DNA of 64,000 bases. Origin: Clavibacter michiganensis subsp. tessellarius (GTDB lineage Bacteria; Actinomycetota; Actinomycetes; Actinomycetales; Microbacteriaceae). Shown here piece after piece: positions 40,573 through 48,662 of this stretch. Both the position numbers and the translations under genes were made by a program. The notes under the pieces were generated by a model. The model made no database searches, had not been told where the DNA came from, and saw only the letters and a list, made by a program, of their open reading frames with translations. The number at the start of each line of letters is the position of its first letter. Positions within the stretch are counted from its first letter, which is position 1. The stretch is taken from assembly GCF_021922985.1 (NCBI RefSeq), contig NZ_CP040788.1, positions 1,116,001 to 1,180,000 of the forward strand, in the 5' to 3' direction.

Positions 40573-42121
40573 TGCCCGGGTTGTCCTTCATGAACTGCTG
40601 CCACTGGGCCACGGCCTTGAGGTGCTCCTCGTAGGTCTGCGAGAACACGGTGTCGCCCGTGATCGTGTTCACCGTGACGAAGTACAGCCAGGGCCCCTGC
40701 TCGGGCGCCATCGCCGCCTTGATCGCGAGGTCGCCCGGGTTGGAGATGGGGCCGACGGGGAGCCCCGGGTGCACGTAGGTGTTGTACGGGTTGTCGTCGG
40801 CGCGCTCGGCGTCGGTGGTCGTGACGCGGCCGACGGACTGCGCCCCGTACGCGACGGTGGCGTCGGACTGCAGCGGCATGCCGATCGCGATGCGGTTCTG
40901 GAAGACGCGCGACACCTTGTAGAAGTCGCCCTCGAAGCGCGCCTCCTTCTGGATGAGCGCGGCGAGCGTGAGCACGCGGTGCCGGTCGGCCGCCGGCACT
41001 CCGGCCTGGTCGAGCGCGGCGGTCGTGCGGGCGACCATGGCCTTCACCATGTCCGTCGCGGACGTGCCGGGCGGGAAGTCGTAGGTCGCCGGGAAGAGGT
41101 AGCCCTCGATGCTCGGCGCCTCGGCCGGGATCCCCAGCGCGGCCCGGTCGGCGGCGGCCGCCTCGAGGTCGGCGACGGGCGTGCCCGTGCCCTCGGCCAC
41201 GAGCTCGAACGCCTGCGCGGCCGTCTGGCCCTCGGGGATCGTGACCTTGGCCTGCACCTGGCTGGCCGGGTCCTGCAGCATCTGGAGCGCGGAGGCCGCG
41301 CTCATCTGCTTCCGCAGCGTGTAGGTGCCGGGCTGGAACACGATCTCGCTGCCGGAGCGGACGACCGCCTGGTAGAAGGCCTTCGACGTCTTGACGACGT
41401 CCTGCGACGCGAGCGTGTCCCCGATGGTGCTGCCGGTGTCGCCGGTCTTGACGACCACCTGCACCTCGCCGGATCCGTCGCCGTCGTAGTCGGTGGGCTC
41501 GGCCTGGGTGAGCAGCGCCGAGACGACGGGCCCGAAGAGCGAGGTCGCGATGACGGCGGCCCCGCCGAACAGCGCGACCAGAAGGACCACGACGTAGGGC
41601 CACTTCGGGTGGCGGCGCTTCGGCTTCGTCGGGGCGGATCGCGGCGCGGCCTGAGGGCGGGCGGCGCGGTCCTCGCGGCGGGGCGCGCGGTCCTCGCGGC
41701 GGGGCGCGCGGTCCGAGGAGGCGGCCGTCGCGGCGGAGGCGGCGGCGACCCCGGCGGCGGACGCCGACGCGGAGGACGCGTCGGCCGGTGCCGCGGATGC
41801 GGACGCCGACGCGGCGATCCCGGCGTCGGGGAACGGCCGCGCCTCGGCGGCGTCCGGTCGACGGGCGGACGCCGTGGGGGCGGGCGGGTCCGTCGAGGGG
41901 ACGGGGCCGGATGCGGTGGCGGCGGCCGAGCGCGCCTCCGCGGCCTCGCGCAGCGCGCGCAGCTCGCGACGGGTCATGGGAGCGCCGGTGCCGATGCCCG
42001 GGCCGTCGCCCCGCGGGGCCGGGGCGTCGACGTCGCCGGACGACGACGAGCGCGCGCCCGGAGAGCCGGCGGGGGCGGTGGCCGCCCCGGATCCCGGCGT
42101 CGCCTCGACCACGTCCCCCAC
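40565..42121 (-). CDS. mltG: Endolytic transglycosylase MltG (start uncertain)
   Basis: MltG cuts nascent peptidoglycan and ends glycan-strand growth at the membrane. A long disordered Ala/Pro/Ser-rich N-terminal part (with RAPRRED repeats at about 138-151 of this start) precedes a membrane helix near 175-195 and the YceG-like domain, with GYLFPATYDFPPG and the catalytic Glu in LIQKEA. The GTG used here (42121) has no SD. The frame is coding-like for 30 more codons to a CTG at 42211 (start LTDTPEHDPARR), overlapping ruvX by 17 nt, and this is probably the true start. Confidence 0.9.
   Translation of the reverse strand: MGDVVEATPGSGAATAPAGSPGARSSSSGDVDAPAPRGDGPGIGTGAPMTRRELRALREAAEARSAAATASGPVPSTDPPAPTASARRPDAAEARPFPDAGIAASASASAAPADASSASASAAGVAAASAATAASSDRAPRREDRAPRREDRAARPQAAPRSAPTKPKRRHPKWPYVVVLLVALFGGAAVIATSLFGPVVSALLTQAEPTDYDGDGSGEVQVVVKTGDTGSTIGDTLASQDVVKTSKAFYQAVVRSGSEIVFQPGTYTLRKQMSAASALQMLQDPASQVQAKVTIPEGQTAAQAFELVAEGTGTPVADLEAAAADRAALGIPAEAPSIEGYLFPATYDFPPGTSATDMVKAMVARTTAALDQAGVPAADRHRVLTLAALIQKEARFEGDFYKVSRVFQNRIAIGMPLQSDATVAYGAQSVGRVTTTDAERADDNPYNTYVHPGLPVGPISNPGDLAIKAAMAPEQGPWLYFVTVNTITGDTVFSQTYEEHLKAVAQWQQFMKDNPGNG
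41665..41713. repeat. 21-bp tandem repeat in mltG
   Basis: Two full and one partial copy of a 21-bp unit encode RAPRRED RAPRRED RAA in the disordered N-terminal part of MltG. Copy number may vary between strains. Confidence 0.7.
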
Positions 42122-42194
42122 GTCGCCGAAGAGGCTCTCGAAGGGGTCGGCTCCTCCGCCCGAGGCCGTCGTGGCGCGTCGGGCGGGGTCGTGC

Positions 42195-42680
42195 TCAGGC
42201 GTGTCGGTCAGGATCGACTCGGTTCCTCGGGACGAGATCGCCGGGTGGGGAGCCGGCGGTGCGCTCGCTCTCGAGCGCGTGTTGAAGGATTATAACCGCC
42301 GCCACCTGGTCGATCACGGGCCGCTGCTTACGGGAGCCTCTGCCGGAGGAGCGCAGGGCGCTCTGCGCGGAGACCGTGGAGAGCCGCTCGTCGACCAGCC
42401 GCACCGGGATGTCCGTGGCGTCGGCGAGGCGCCGGGCGAAGCCCTCGGCGTCGTCGGTGGAGGCCGTCGCCCGGCCGGACAGGGCCAGCGGGAGGCCGAC
42501 CACGAGCTCGACGCAGTCCGCCTCCGCGGCCACCTCGAGGATCCGCCGCACGTCCGCCGAGCCCGACGCGTCGCGCGGCACGGTCTCGACGGGCGTCGCG
42601 ATCAGCCCGTGCGGATCCGACCGGGCGAGGCCGATGCGGGCCTTCCCCACGTCGACCGCGATCCGGGCGCCGAGGCGCAT
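42195..42680 (-). CDS. ruvX: Putative Holliday junction resolvase YqgF/RuvX
   Basis: RuvX is an RNase H-fold nuclease linked to Holliday junctions and 16S rRNA maturation. The 161-residue protein has AVDVGKARIGLARSDPHGLIATP, VVGLPLALSG and DERLSTVSA with the catalytic Asp and Glu residues. Its ATG overlaps the alaS stop by one base (TGATG). alaS-ruvX-mltG-aroE is the usual actinobacterial order. Confidence 0.93.
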   Translation of the reverse strand: MRLGARIAVDVGKARIGLARSDPHGLIATPVETVPRDASGSADVRRILEVAAEADCVELVVGLPLALSGRATASTDDAEGFARRLADATDIPVRLVDERLSTVSAQSALRSSGRGSRKQRPVIDQVAAVIILQHALESERTAGSPPGDLVPRNRVDPDRHA

Positions 42681-45337
42681 CAGGAGGCGAGCGCCTGGCG
42701 CACGGCCGCGAGCGCGTCCGCGATGGCCGAGACGTCCTGGCCGCCGCCCTGCGCGAGGTCGTCCTTGCCGCCCCCGCCGCCGCCGAGCACGGCCGCCGCG
42801 GCGCGGGCGAGCTGGCCCGCCTTCGCCCCGGCGTCGCGCGCGGCCTGGTTGGTCGCCACGATGACGGTCGGCTTGCCGCCCGCGTCGCCCGCGAGGGCGA
42901 CGACGACGGGCTCGGACCCGGCGCGCTCGCGCACGAGGGTCACGAGCTGGCGCACCTCGTCGGCCGAGCGGACGCTGCCGAGCGAGTCCTGGATCAGCGT
43001 GACGGCGCCCACGCGCGCGCCCTGCTGGAGGAGGGCCGGCACGCGCTGCTGGAGCGCCTGCGCCTCGAAGTCGGCGATGCGCCGCTCCGCGGTCTTGAGG
43101 TTCTGCAGGAGGTCGGCGATGCGGTCGGGCAGCTGCTCGCGCGGCGTCTTGAGGCTCGAGGTGAGCTGCGACACGATGGCGCGCTCGACGGCGAGGTCCT
43201 GGAGCGCCTCGCGGCCCACGAGCGACTCGATGCGGCGGTTGGCGGATCCGACGGACGACTCCCCCACCACGTTGATGAGCCCGATCTGCGCGCTGGAGGA
43301 CACGTGCGTGCCCGCGCAGAGCTCGCGCGACCACGGGCCGCCGATGTCGACGACGCGCACGGTGTCGCCGTACTTCTCGCCGAACAGCGCCATGGCGCCG
43401 AGCTGCTTGGCCTCGTCGAGCGGCATGACGCGCGTGACGACCTGCAGGTCGTCGCGCACGGCGCCGTTCGCGATGTCCTCGATCTCGCTGCGGGTCTCGG
43501 CGCTCAGCGCCTGGTTCCACGCGAAGTCGAGCCGCATGTAGCCCGCGCGGTTGTACGACCCGGACTGGTGCGCGTCCTGGCCGAGCACCTGGCGGAGCGC
43601 CGCGTGGACGAGGTGCGTGCCGGAGTGCGCCTGCGTGGCGCCGCGGCGCCAGTCGGCGTCGACGACGGTGGTGGCGGCGTCGCCGACGCCCACCTCGCCC
43701 GCGCGGACCTGCACGCGGTGGCTGATGAGGCCCTTCACGGGCTTCTGCACGTCGAGCACCTCGAGGTCGAAGCCGTTCCCGACGATGCTGCCCGCGTCGG
43801 CCTCCTGGCCGCCGGACTCCGCGTAGAGGCTCGTCTCGGGGAGGATGACCTCCGCGATGTCGCCCGCGACCGCGTGGTCGACGCTGTGGCCGCCCACGAT
43901 GAGGCCGAGGATCGTGGTGCCGGTCTCGAGCTCGTCGTAGCCGGTGAAGCGGGTCTCGCCCGCGGCCCGGAACGCGCTGTAGACGGTGAGGTCCGCGAGG
44001 GCGGTCTTCTTGCTCTTCGCGTCCGCCTTGGCGCGCGTGCGCTGCTCCAGCATCAGCCGGTCGAACGCCTCGCGGTCGACCGTGAGGCCGTTCTCCTCCG
44101 CCATCTCGAGCGTCAGGTCGATGGGGAAGCCGAACGTGTCGTGCAGGAGGAACGCGGTGTCGCCGGCGATCCGCTCGCCGCCGGCCGCCTTCGTCTCGCC
44201 GACCGCGACGTCGAGGATGGTCGTGCCGCCGGAGAGCGTGCGGAGGAACGCCTCCTCCTCGGCGTAGGCGAGGCGGGAGATGCGGTCGAAGTCGTCGGAC
44301 ACCTCGGGGTACGCGGCCTTCATCGCGTCGCGCGAGGCGGGGAACAGCTCGCCGAAGGTGGCGGTGTCGACGCCCATGAGGCGCATCGCGCGCACGGTGC
44401 GGCGCATGAGGCGGCGCAGGATGTAGCCGCGGCCCTCGTTGGACGGCCGGACGCCGTCCGACATGAGCATGAGCGACGAGCGCACGTGGTCGGCGACGAT
44501 GCGCATCCGGACGTCGTCCTCGTGCACGGCGCCGTAGCGGCGACCCGCGAGCTCGGACGCGCGGTCGAGGACCGGGCGCACCTGGTCGATCTCGTACATG
44601 TTCTCGACGCCCTGCTTGAGGAACGCGACGCGCTCGAGCCCCATGCCGGTGTCGATGTTCCTCTTGGGCAGGTCGCCGAGGATCTCGAAGTCGCTCTTGC
44701 TCGTGCCCGCCCCGCGCAGGTACTGCATGAAGACGAGGTTCCAGATCTCCACGTAGCGGTCGTCGTCCGTGGCCGGGCCGCCGTCCGCGCCGTAGGCCGG
44801 GCCGCGGTCGAAGAAGATCTCGGAGCAGGGGCCGGCGGGGCCGGGCTGGCCCGTGTGCCAGTAGTTCGTGTCGCGGCCGAGACCCTGGATCCGGTCGTCC
44901 GGCAGACCCGCGATGCGCTTCCACGCCTGCCGGGCCTCGTCGTCCTCGTGGTAGACGGTGACCCACAGGTCGTCGGGCGAGAAGCCCAGGCCGCCGTCGG
45001 CCTCGCTCGTGGTGAGCAGCTCCCACGCGTACGCGATCGCCTGCTCCTTGAAGTAGTCGCCGAACGAGAAGTTGCCGTTCATCTGGAAGAAGGTGCCGTG
45101 CCGCGGCGTGCGTCCGACCTCCTCGATGTCGAGGGTGCGGATGCACTTCTGGACGCTCGTGGCGCGCGGGAACGGCGCGGGCACGACGCCCGTGAGGTAC
45201 GGCACGAACGGCACCATGCCGGCCACCGTGAACAGCAGCGTCGGGTCCTCGCTCACGAGCGACGCCGACGGCACGACGGTATGCCCCCGGTCGCCGAAGT
45301 ACGTCAGCCAGGCGTTGCGGATGTCTGCGGTCTGCAT
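42680..45337 (-). CDS. alaS: Alanyl-tRNA synthetase
   Basis: AlaS charges tRNA-Ala and edits Ser/Gly errors. The 885-residue protein has the class II catalytic domain (TSVQKCIRTLDIEEVG, FFQMNGNFSFGDYFK), the editing domain with HSGTHLVHAALR, and the C-Ala domain with a glycine stretch GGGGGGKDDLAQGGG. ATG 45337 (start MQTADIRNAW) matches the family; the frame is open upstream but Arg-rich. It lies 5 nt after the small membrane gene. Confidence 0.98.
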   Translation of the reverse strand: MQTADIRNAWLTYFGDRGHTVVPSASLVSEDPTLLFTVAGMVPFVPYLTGVVPAPFPRATSVQKCIRTLDIEEVGRTPRHGTFFQMNGNFSFGDYFKEQAIAYAWELLTTSEADGGLGFSPDDLWVTVYHEDDEARQAWKRIAGLPDDRIQGLGRDTNYWHTGQPGPAGPCSEIFFDRGPAYGADGGPATDDDRYVEIWNLVFMQYLRGAGTSKSDFEILGDLPKRNIDTGMGLERVAFLKQGVENMYEIDQVRPVLDRASELAGRRYGAVHEDDVRMRIVADHVRSSLMLMSDGVRPSNEGRGYILRRLMRRTVRAMRLMGVDTATFGELFPASRDAMKAAYPEVSDDFDRISRLAYAEEEAFLRTLSGGTTILDVAVGETKAAGGERIAGDTAFLLHDTFGFPIDLTLEMAEENGLTVDREAFDRLMLEQRTRAKADAKSKKTALADLTVYSAFRAAGETRFTGYDELETGTTILGLIVGGHSVDHAVAGDIAEVILPETSLYAESGGQEADAGSIVGNGFDLEVLDVQKPVKGLISHRVQVRAGEVGVGDAATTVVDADWRRGATQAHSGTHLVHAALRQVLGQDAHQSGSYNRAGYMRLDFAWNQALSAETRSEIEDIANGAVRDDLQVVTRVMPLDEAKQLGAMALFGEKYGDTVRVVDIGGPWSRELCAGTHVSSSAQIGLINVVGESSVGSANRRIESLVGREALQDLAVERAIVSQLTSSLKTPREQLPDRIADLLQNLKTAERRIADFEAQALQQRVPALLQQGARVGAVTLIQDSLGSVRSADEVRQLVTLVRERAGSEPVVVALAGDAGGKPTVIVATNQAARDAGAKAGQLARAAAAVLGGGGGGKDDLAQGGGQDVSAIADALAAVRQALAS

Positions 45338-45342
45338 GCGGT

Positions 45343-45564
45343 CTACTGCTTTCCCAGCTCGGTGATGGTGTCCTCGGCCTCGCCGACGGCGGCGCGGAGC
45401 TCGGCCTCGCGGCGGCGGTACCCGTGCTCGACGGCCTCGCCGAAGCGGCGGGCCCGGGCGTCGACGCCCTGGAACAGGCGATGCCCGGCCGGCGTGCGGT
45501 CGACCACGTGGGCGACGGCGAAGCCGATGGCGACCCCCACGGCGATGAGGACGAGGTTCTTCAT
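45343..45564 (-). CDS. Small membrane-anchored protein upstream of alaS
   Basis: This 73-residue protein has one N-terminal membrane helix (about 4-20) and a soluble charged helical part, similar in layout to YtxH-like proteins. Function unknown. Small membrane genes occur at this place between rpsD and alaS in other actinobacteria, where a DUF948 gene is often also present; no DUF948 gene is seen here. GAAGGGG lies 6 nt before the ATG. Confidence 0.8.
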   Translation of the reverse strand: MKNLVLIAVGVAIGFAVAHVVDRTPAGHRLFQGVDARARRFGEAVEHGYRRREAELRAAVGEAEDTITELGKQ

Positions 45565-45621
45565 GGGATTCCCCTTCCGGGAGACGTCGTGCCGGGTGCG
45601 CGGCCACGGGGGCCGAGGGCG

Positions 45622-45627
45622 ATCCTA
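45622..45627 (-). promoter_or_regulatory. Candidate -10 box of the alaS operon
   Basis: TAGGAT (TANNNT) would start transcription about 50 nt before the small membrane gene, downstream of the rpsD terminator. No clear -35. Confidence 0.4.
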
Positions 45628-45701
45628 CCGGCCGGGGTCCCGGCATCCGGCGGCGGACGGCCCGGGCCGCGGTCGCGCACGTCGTGCCGTCCCCGGGAAC
45701 G

Positions 45702-45741
45702 CCGCGAGGCGGGCCGCCCCGGAGGGCGACCCGCCTCGCGG
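45702..45741 (-). terminator. Strong terminator after rpsD
   Basis: A 12-bp perfect stem (CCGCGAGGCGGG / CCCGCCTCGCGG), one mismatch, 5 more pairs and a 4-nt loop, 17 nt after the rpsD stop. It separates rpsD from the alaS operon. Confidence 0.8.
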
Positions 45742-45758
45742 ACGGTGGTGCGGTCGGG

Positions 45759-46388
45759 CTAGCGGGCCGCGTAGTACTCGACGACCAGCTGGACCTCGCA
45801 GGTCACGGGGACCTCGGCGCGCTTCGGCAGGCGCACGAGACGGGCCTGCAGCTTGTCGAGCTCGACCTCGAGGTACGAGGGGAGCTTCGGCAGCACGTCG
45901 GCGTGACCGCCGGCGGCGGCGACCTGGAAGGGCTCGGTGCCCTCGGAGCGCGGCTTGACGTGGATCATCTGGCCGGCCTTCACGCGGAAGGAGGGGCGGT
46001 CGACGATCTTGCCGTCGACCATGATGTGGCGGTGCACGACGAGCTGGCGGGCCTGCGCCGTGGTGCGCGCGAGGCCGGAGCGGACGACGAGCGCGTCGAG
46101 GCGCTGCTCGAGGATCTCGACGAGGTTCTCACCGGTCAGGCCCTGCGTGCGACGCGCCTCCTGGAAGGCGATCTTGAGCTGGGCCTCGCGGATGCCGTAC
46201 TGGGCGCGCAGACGCTGCTTCTCGCGGAGGCGGACGGCGTAGTCGCTGTCCTGCTTGCGCTTGGACCGGCCGTGCTCGCCCGGCGCGTAGGGGCGCTTCT
46301 CGAGGTACTTGGCCGCCTTCGGCGTGAGCGGGATGCCCAGCGCGCGGGAGAGGCGGGTCTTGCTGCGGGTGCGTGACTTGGTGGACAC
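45759..46388 (-). CDS. rpsD: 30S ribosomal protein S4
   Basis: S4 starts assembly of the small ribosomal subunit. The 209-residue protein lacks the four N-terminal zinc cysteines (type C-), has the conserved GEHGRSKRKQDSDYAVRLREKQ region (key residues GEHGR and KQ) and an S4 RNA-binding domain at about 98-160 (RLDALVVRSGLA). The start is GTG 46388 with GGAAGGA in front. It stands alone outside the alpha operon; the 247-nt leader may hold an S4 autoregulation site. Confidence 0.98.
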   Translation of the reverse strand: MSTKSRTRSKTRLSRALGIPLTPKAAKYLEKRPYAPGEHGRSKRKQDSDYAVRLREKQRLRAQYGIREAQLKIAFQEARRTQGLTGENLVEILEQRLDALVVRSGLARTTAQARQLVVHRHIMVDGKIVDRPSFRVKAGQMIHVKPRSEGTEPFQVAAAGGHADVLPKLPSYLEVELDKLQARLVRLPKRAEVPVTCEVQLVVEYYAAR

Positions 46389-46635
46389 GTTTTCCTTCCA
46401 GGGAGAAAGTCTCTGACTACGGGTGGTGCAGGGCGTCCGCGCACACGCATGGGCGCGCGACGATCGATCCCGCTGATGCGGGTCCTGCGGAAGTAGAGGG
46501 ATTCGCCACGGGTCGTCCGGCTACAGGACGTGTCCCTTGATCATGATGTCGACGCAGCCGCACGCGACACCTGATTGAGGCGTCAGCAAGCGTAGCACGC
46601 GATCGGCGCGGATCCGGGGGCGCGCCGCGCCGGCG
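46389..46635. other. Intergenic region rarA-rpsD, presumed rpsD promoter and leader
   Basis: This is the largest gap in the window. It holds a TACGCT hexamer (46589-46594) that could be a -10 box, a small hairpin (CCCGC ATCA GCGGG) near 46469-46482, and the rarA terminator candidate at 46605-46631. No small ORF or RNA gene is recognised. Confidence 0.4.
46605..46631 (-). terminator. Possible terminator of rarA
   Basis: A 7-bp inverted repeat (GGCGCGG / CCGCGCC) with a 13-nt loop, 4 nt after the rarA stop. Weak support. Confidence 0.35.
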
Positions 46636-48075
46636 TCACCCGCCGCGGACGATGCGGCGCAGCTTCTCCAGCCGCGCCGACAGGTCGCGCTCATGGCCGT
46701 GCTGCGTGGGCGAGTAGTAGGTGCGGCCGACGAGCTCGTCCGGGAGGTACTGCTGGGTGACGACGCCGATGTCCGCGTCGTGCGGGTAGCGGTACCCCTT
46801 CCCGTGGCCGAGCCGCTTCGCGCCCGGGTAGTGGGCGTCGCGGAGGTGCAGGGGCACGCGGCCGAACGCGCCGGCCCGCACGTCGGCGATGGCCTGGTCG
46901 ATGCCGAGGTAGGAGGCGTTCGACTTGGGCGCGGTGGCGAGGTGCACCACGGCCTGCGCCAACGGGATCCGCCCCTCCGGCATGCCGATGAGCTGCACCG
47001 CGTCGGCCGCGGCGACCGCGACCACGAGCGCCTGCGGGTCGGCGAGCCCGATGTCCTCGGACGCGGAGACGATGATCCGCCGCGCGATGAACCGCGGGTC
47101 CTCCCCCGCCTCGATCATGCGGGCCAGGTAGTGCAGGGCGGCGTCGACGTCGGACCCGCGGATCGACTTGATGAACGCGCTGATGACGTCGTAGTGCTCG
47201 TCGCCGTTGCGGTCGTAGCGGAGGAGCGCCCGGTCGACCGCGAGGGCGACCTGCTCGGTGGAGATGGGGATCGGGGCGGGATCCGCGGCGGGGACGTCGC
47301 GTCGGCCGTCCTCGTCCTCGTCGTCCTCGTCGTCCTCCTCGTCCCCGCCGCCCTCGTCCTCGCCGCCCGCCTCCGCGCGCGCCTTCGCGGTGGAGTCGGC
47401 CTGCGCGGAGACCGCCGCGGCCTCGAGCGCCGTCAGGGCGCGCCGGGCGTCGCCGGAGGCCAGCCGGATGATCATGGCGCGGGCGTCGTCGTCGAGCGAG
47501 AACCGCCCGCCGAGGCCGCGCGCGTCCGACACCGCACGGTCGACGAGCACGCCGAGGTCGTCGTCGTCGAGCTGCTCGAGGGTCAGCAGCAGGCTGCGCG
47601 AGAGCAGCGGCGAGATGACGGAGAAGGAGGGGTTCTCCGTGGTGGCGGCGATGAGGATCACCCAGCCGTTCTCCACGCCCGGCAGCAGCGCGTCCTGCTG
47701 GGCCTTGGTGAAGCGGTGGATCTCGTCGAGGAACAGCACCGTGGAGACGCCGAAGAGGTCCCGGTCGCTGAGCGCCTTCTCCATCACCTGGCGCACGTCC
47801 CGGACGCCCGCCGTCACCGCGGACAGCTCGACGAAGCGGCGGCTCGACCCGTGCGCGATCGCCTGCGCGAGCGTCGTCTTGCCGGTGCCGGGCGGGCCCC
47901 ACAGGATGATCGAGACCGAGCCCTGCTCCCCCGCGACGTCCGAGGCGAGGCTCACGAGCGGCGATCCGGGGGTGAGGAGGTGGCGCTGGCCGGTGACCTC
48001 GTCGAGGCTCCGGGGACGCATCCGGACGGCCAGGGGCGTGGCCCCCGAGCGGAGGCCCGGTCGCGTGTCGGTCAT
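46636..48075 (-). CDS. rarA: Replication-associated recombination protein A (AAA+ ATPase)
   Basis: RarA is a clamp-loader-like ATPase acting at stalled forks. The 479-residue protein has Walker A GPPGTGKT (60-67), Walker [11 protein letters not shown] (113-122), the sensor GDARRAL near 208 and the C-terminal tetramerisation domain. It carries an unusual acidic tract at residues 239-256, 15 of 18 residues being Asp or Glu, between the AAA+ lid and C-terminal domain. TACCAT-N7-ATG suggests a leaderless promoter. It is divergent from the small plus-strand gene at 48148. Confidence 0.94.
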   Translation of the reverse strand: MTDTRPGLRSGATPLAVRMRPRSLDEVTGQRHLLTPGSPLVSLASDVAGEQGSVSIILWGPPGTGKTTLAQAIAHGSSRRFVELSAVTAGVRDVRQVMEKALSDRDLFGVSTVLFLDEIHRFTKAQQDALLPGVENGWVILIAATTENPSFSVISPLLSRSLLLTLEQLDDDDLGVLVDRAVSDARGLGGRFSLDDDARAMIIRLASGDARRALTALEAAAVSAQADSTAKARAEAGGEDEGGGDEEDDEDDEDEDGRRDVPAADPAPIPISTEQVALAVDRALLRYDRNGDEHYDVISAFIKSIRGSDVDAALHYLARMIEAGEDPRFIARRIIVSASEDIGLADPQALVVAVAAADAVQLIGMPEGRIPLAQAVVHLATAPKSNASYLGIDQAIADVRAGAFGRVPLHLRDAHYPGAKRLGHGKGYRYPHDADIGVVTQQYLPDELVGRTYYSPTQHGHERDLSARLEKLRRIVRGG

Positions 48076-48082
48076 GACCTCG

Positions 48083-48088
48083 ATGGTA
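48083..48088 (-). promoter_or_regulatory. Candidate -10 box of a leaderless rarA promoter
   Basis: TACCAT is followed by 7 nt (CGAGGTC) and the rarA ATG. GAGG lies only 3 nt from the ATG, too near for a normal SD. Confidence 0.45.
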
Positions 48089-48100
48089 GGCGCGACCGGC

Positions 48101-48106
48101 TAGTGT
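48101..48106 (+). promoter_or_regulatory. Candidate -10 box of the divergent small membrane gene
   Basis: TAGTGT on the plus strand would start transcription near 48113, giving a leader of about 35 nt before the GTG at 48148. The rarA and plus-strand promoters overlap back to back in 72 nt. Confidence 0.35.
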
Positions 48107-48147
48107 TCCCGTACCGCCGACTCGGGCGGCATCGACCGGAGGACGCC

Positions 48148-48459
48148 GTGGCCCCCAGGAACGACCGTGCAGCCCGCGAGGCGCAGGCCCGGCTCCGCCG
48201 CTACGCGGCCCGCCAGGAGCTGCACGAGAGCGGCGTCCGCCGCCGTCGCCGCGACGACGTGGTCGCGGTCGTCGGCGTGATCCTCGTGGCCGCCCTCGCG
48301 GTCGGCGCGCAGCTCGCCTACGAGTCCGGACCCGGTGCCCCCGACCCCGCACCGTCGTCGTCGACCCCCGCGTCGCCCGACGATCCCGCGCCCACGACGC
48401 CCGATGCCACGCCGGCGCCGGACGCCACCCCGGTCCCGGACGCCACCCCCGCTCCCTGA
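48148..48459 (+). CDS. Small membrane protein with Pro/Thr/Ala repeat tail
   Basis: This 103-residue protein has a basic cytoplasmic lead (about 1-36, with RRRRRDD), one membrane helix (about 38-57) and an outside tail rich in P, D, A and T with repeated PDATPAP units at about 85-103. The start GTG is chosen because GGAGG lies 5 nt upstream. The function is unknown; it resembles small cell-wall-spanning proteins of actinobacteria. It is the first of three plus-strand genes. Confidence 0.7.
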   Translation: MAPRNDRAAREAQARLRRYAARQELHESGVRRRRRDDVVAVVGVILVAALAVGAQLAYESGPGAPDPAPSSSTPASPDDPAPTTPDATPAPDATPVPDATPAP

Positions 48460-48662
48460 GGCGACGACCCGCACGCGGTCCTCACGTGCGCCTGCGAGCC
48501 GAGGCCGTTCGGCGTCGTCCCGCGCCGACGCGCCCCGCGCTGGGGCATGATCGACAGGTCAGTCCGCCGTCGCACGCGGCGAACCCCCGGGATGCCCGTG
48601 CTCTAGGCTGACGTGCACGTCTCCGCACCGGTCCGGCCGGTCCTACGAACAAGGTGGAATCC
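48460..48662 (+). other. Intergenic region before the DUF349 gene
   Basis: About 200 nt without a credible gene. TAGGCT at 48604-48609 is a plausible -10 box, with a leader of about 47 nt. No terminator for the upstream gene is obvious. Confidence 0.4.
48604..48609 (+). promoter_or_regulatory. Candidate -10 box of the DUF349 gene
   Basis: TAGGCT (TANNNT) about 54 nt before the GTG start; no clear -35. Confidence 0.35.
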
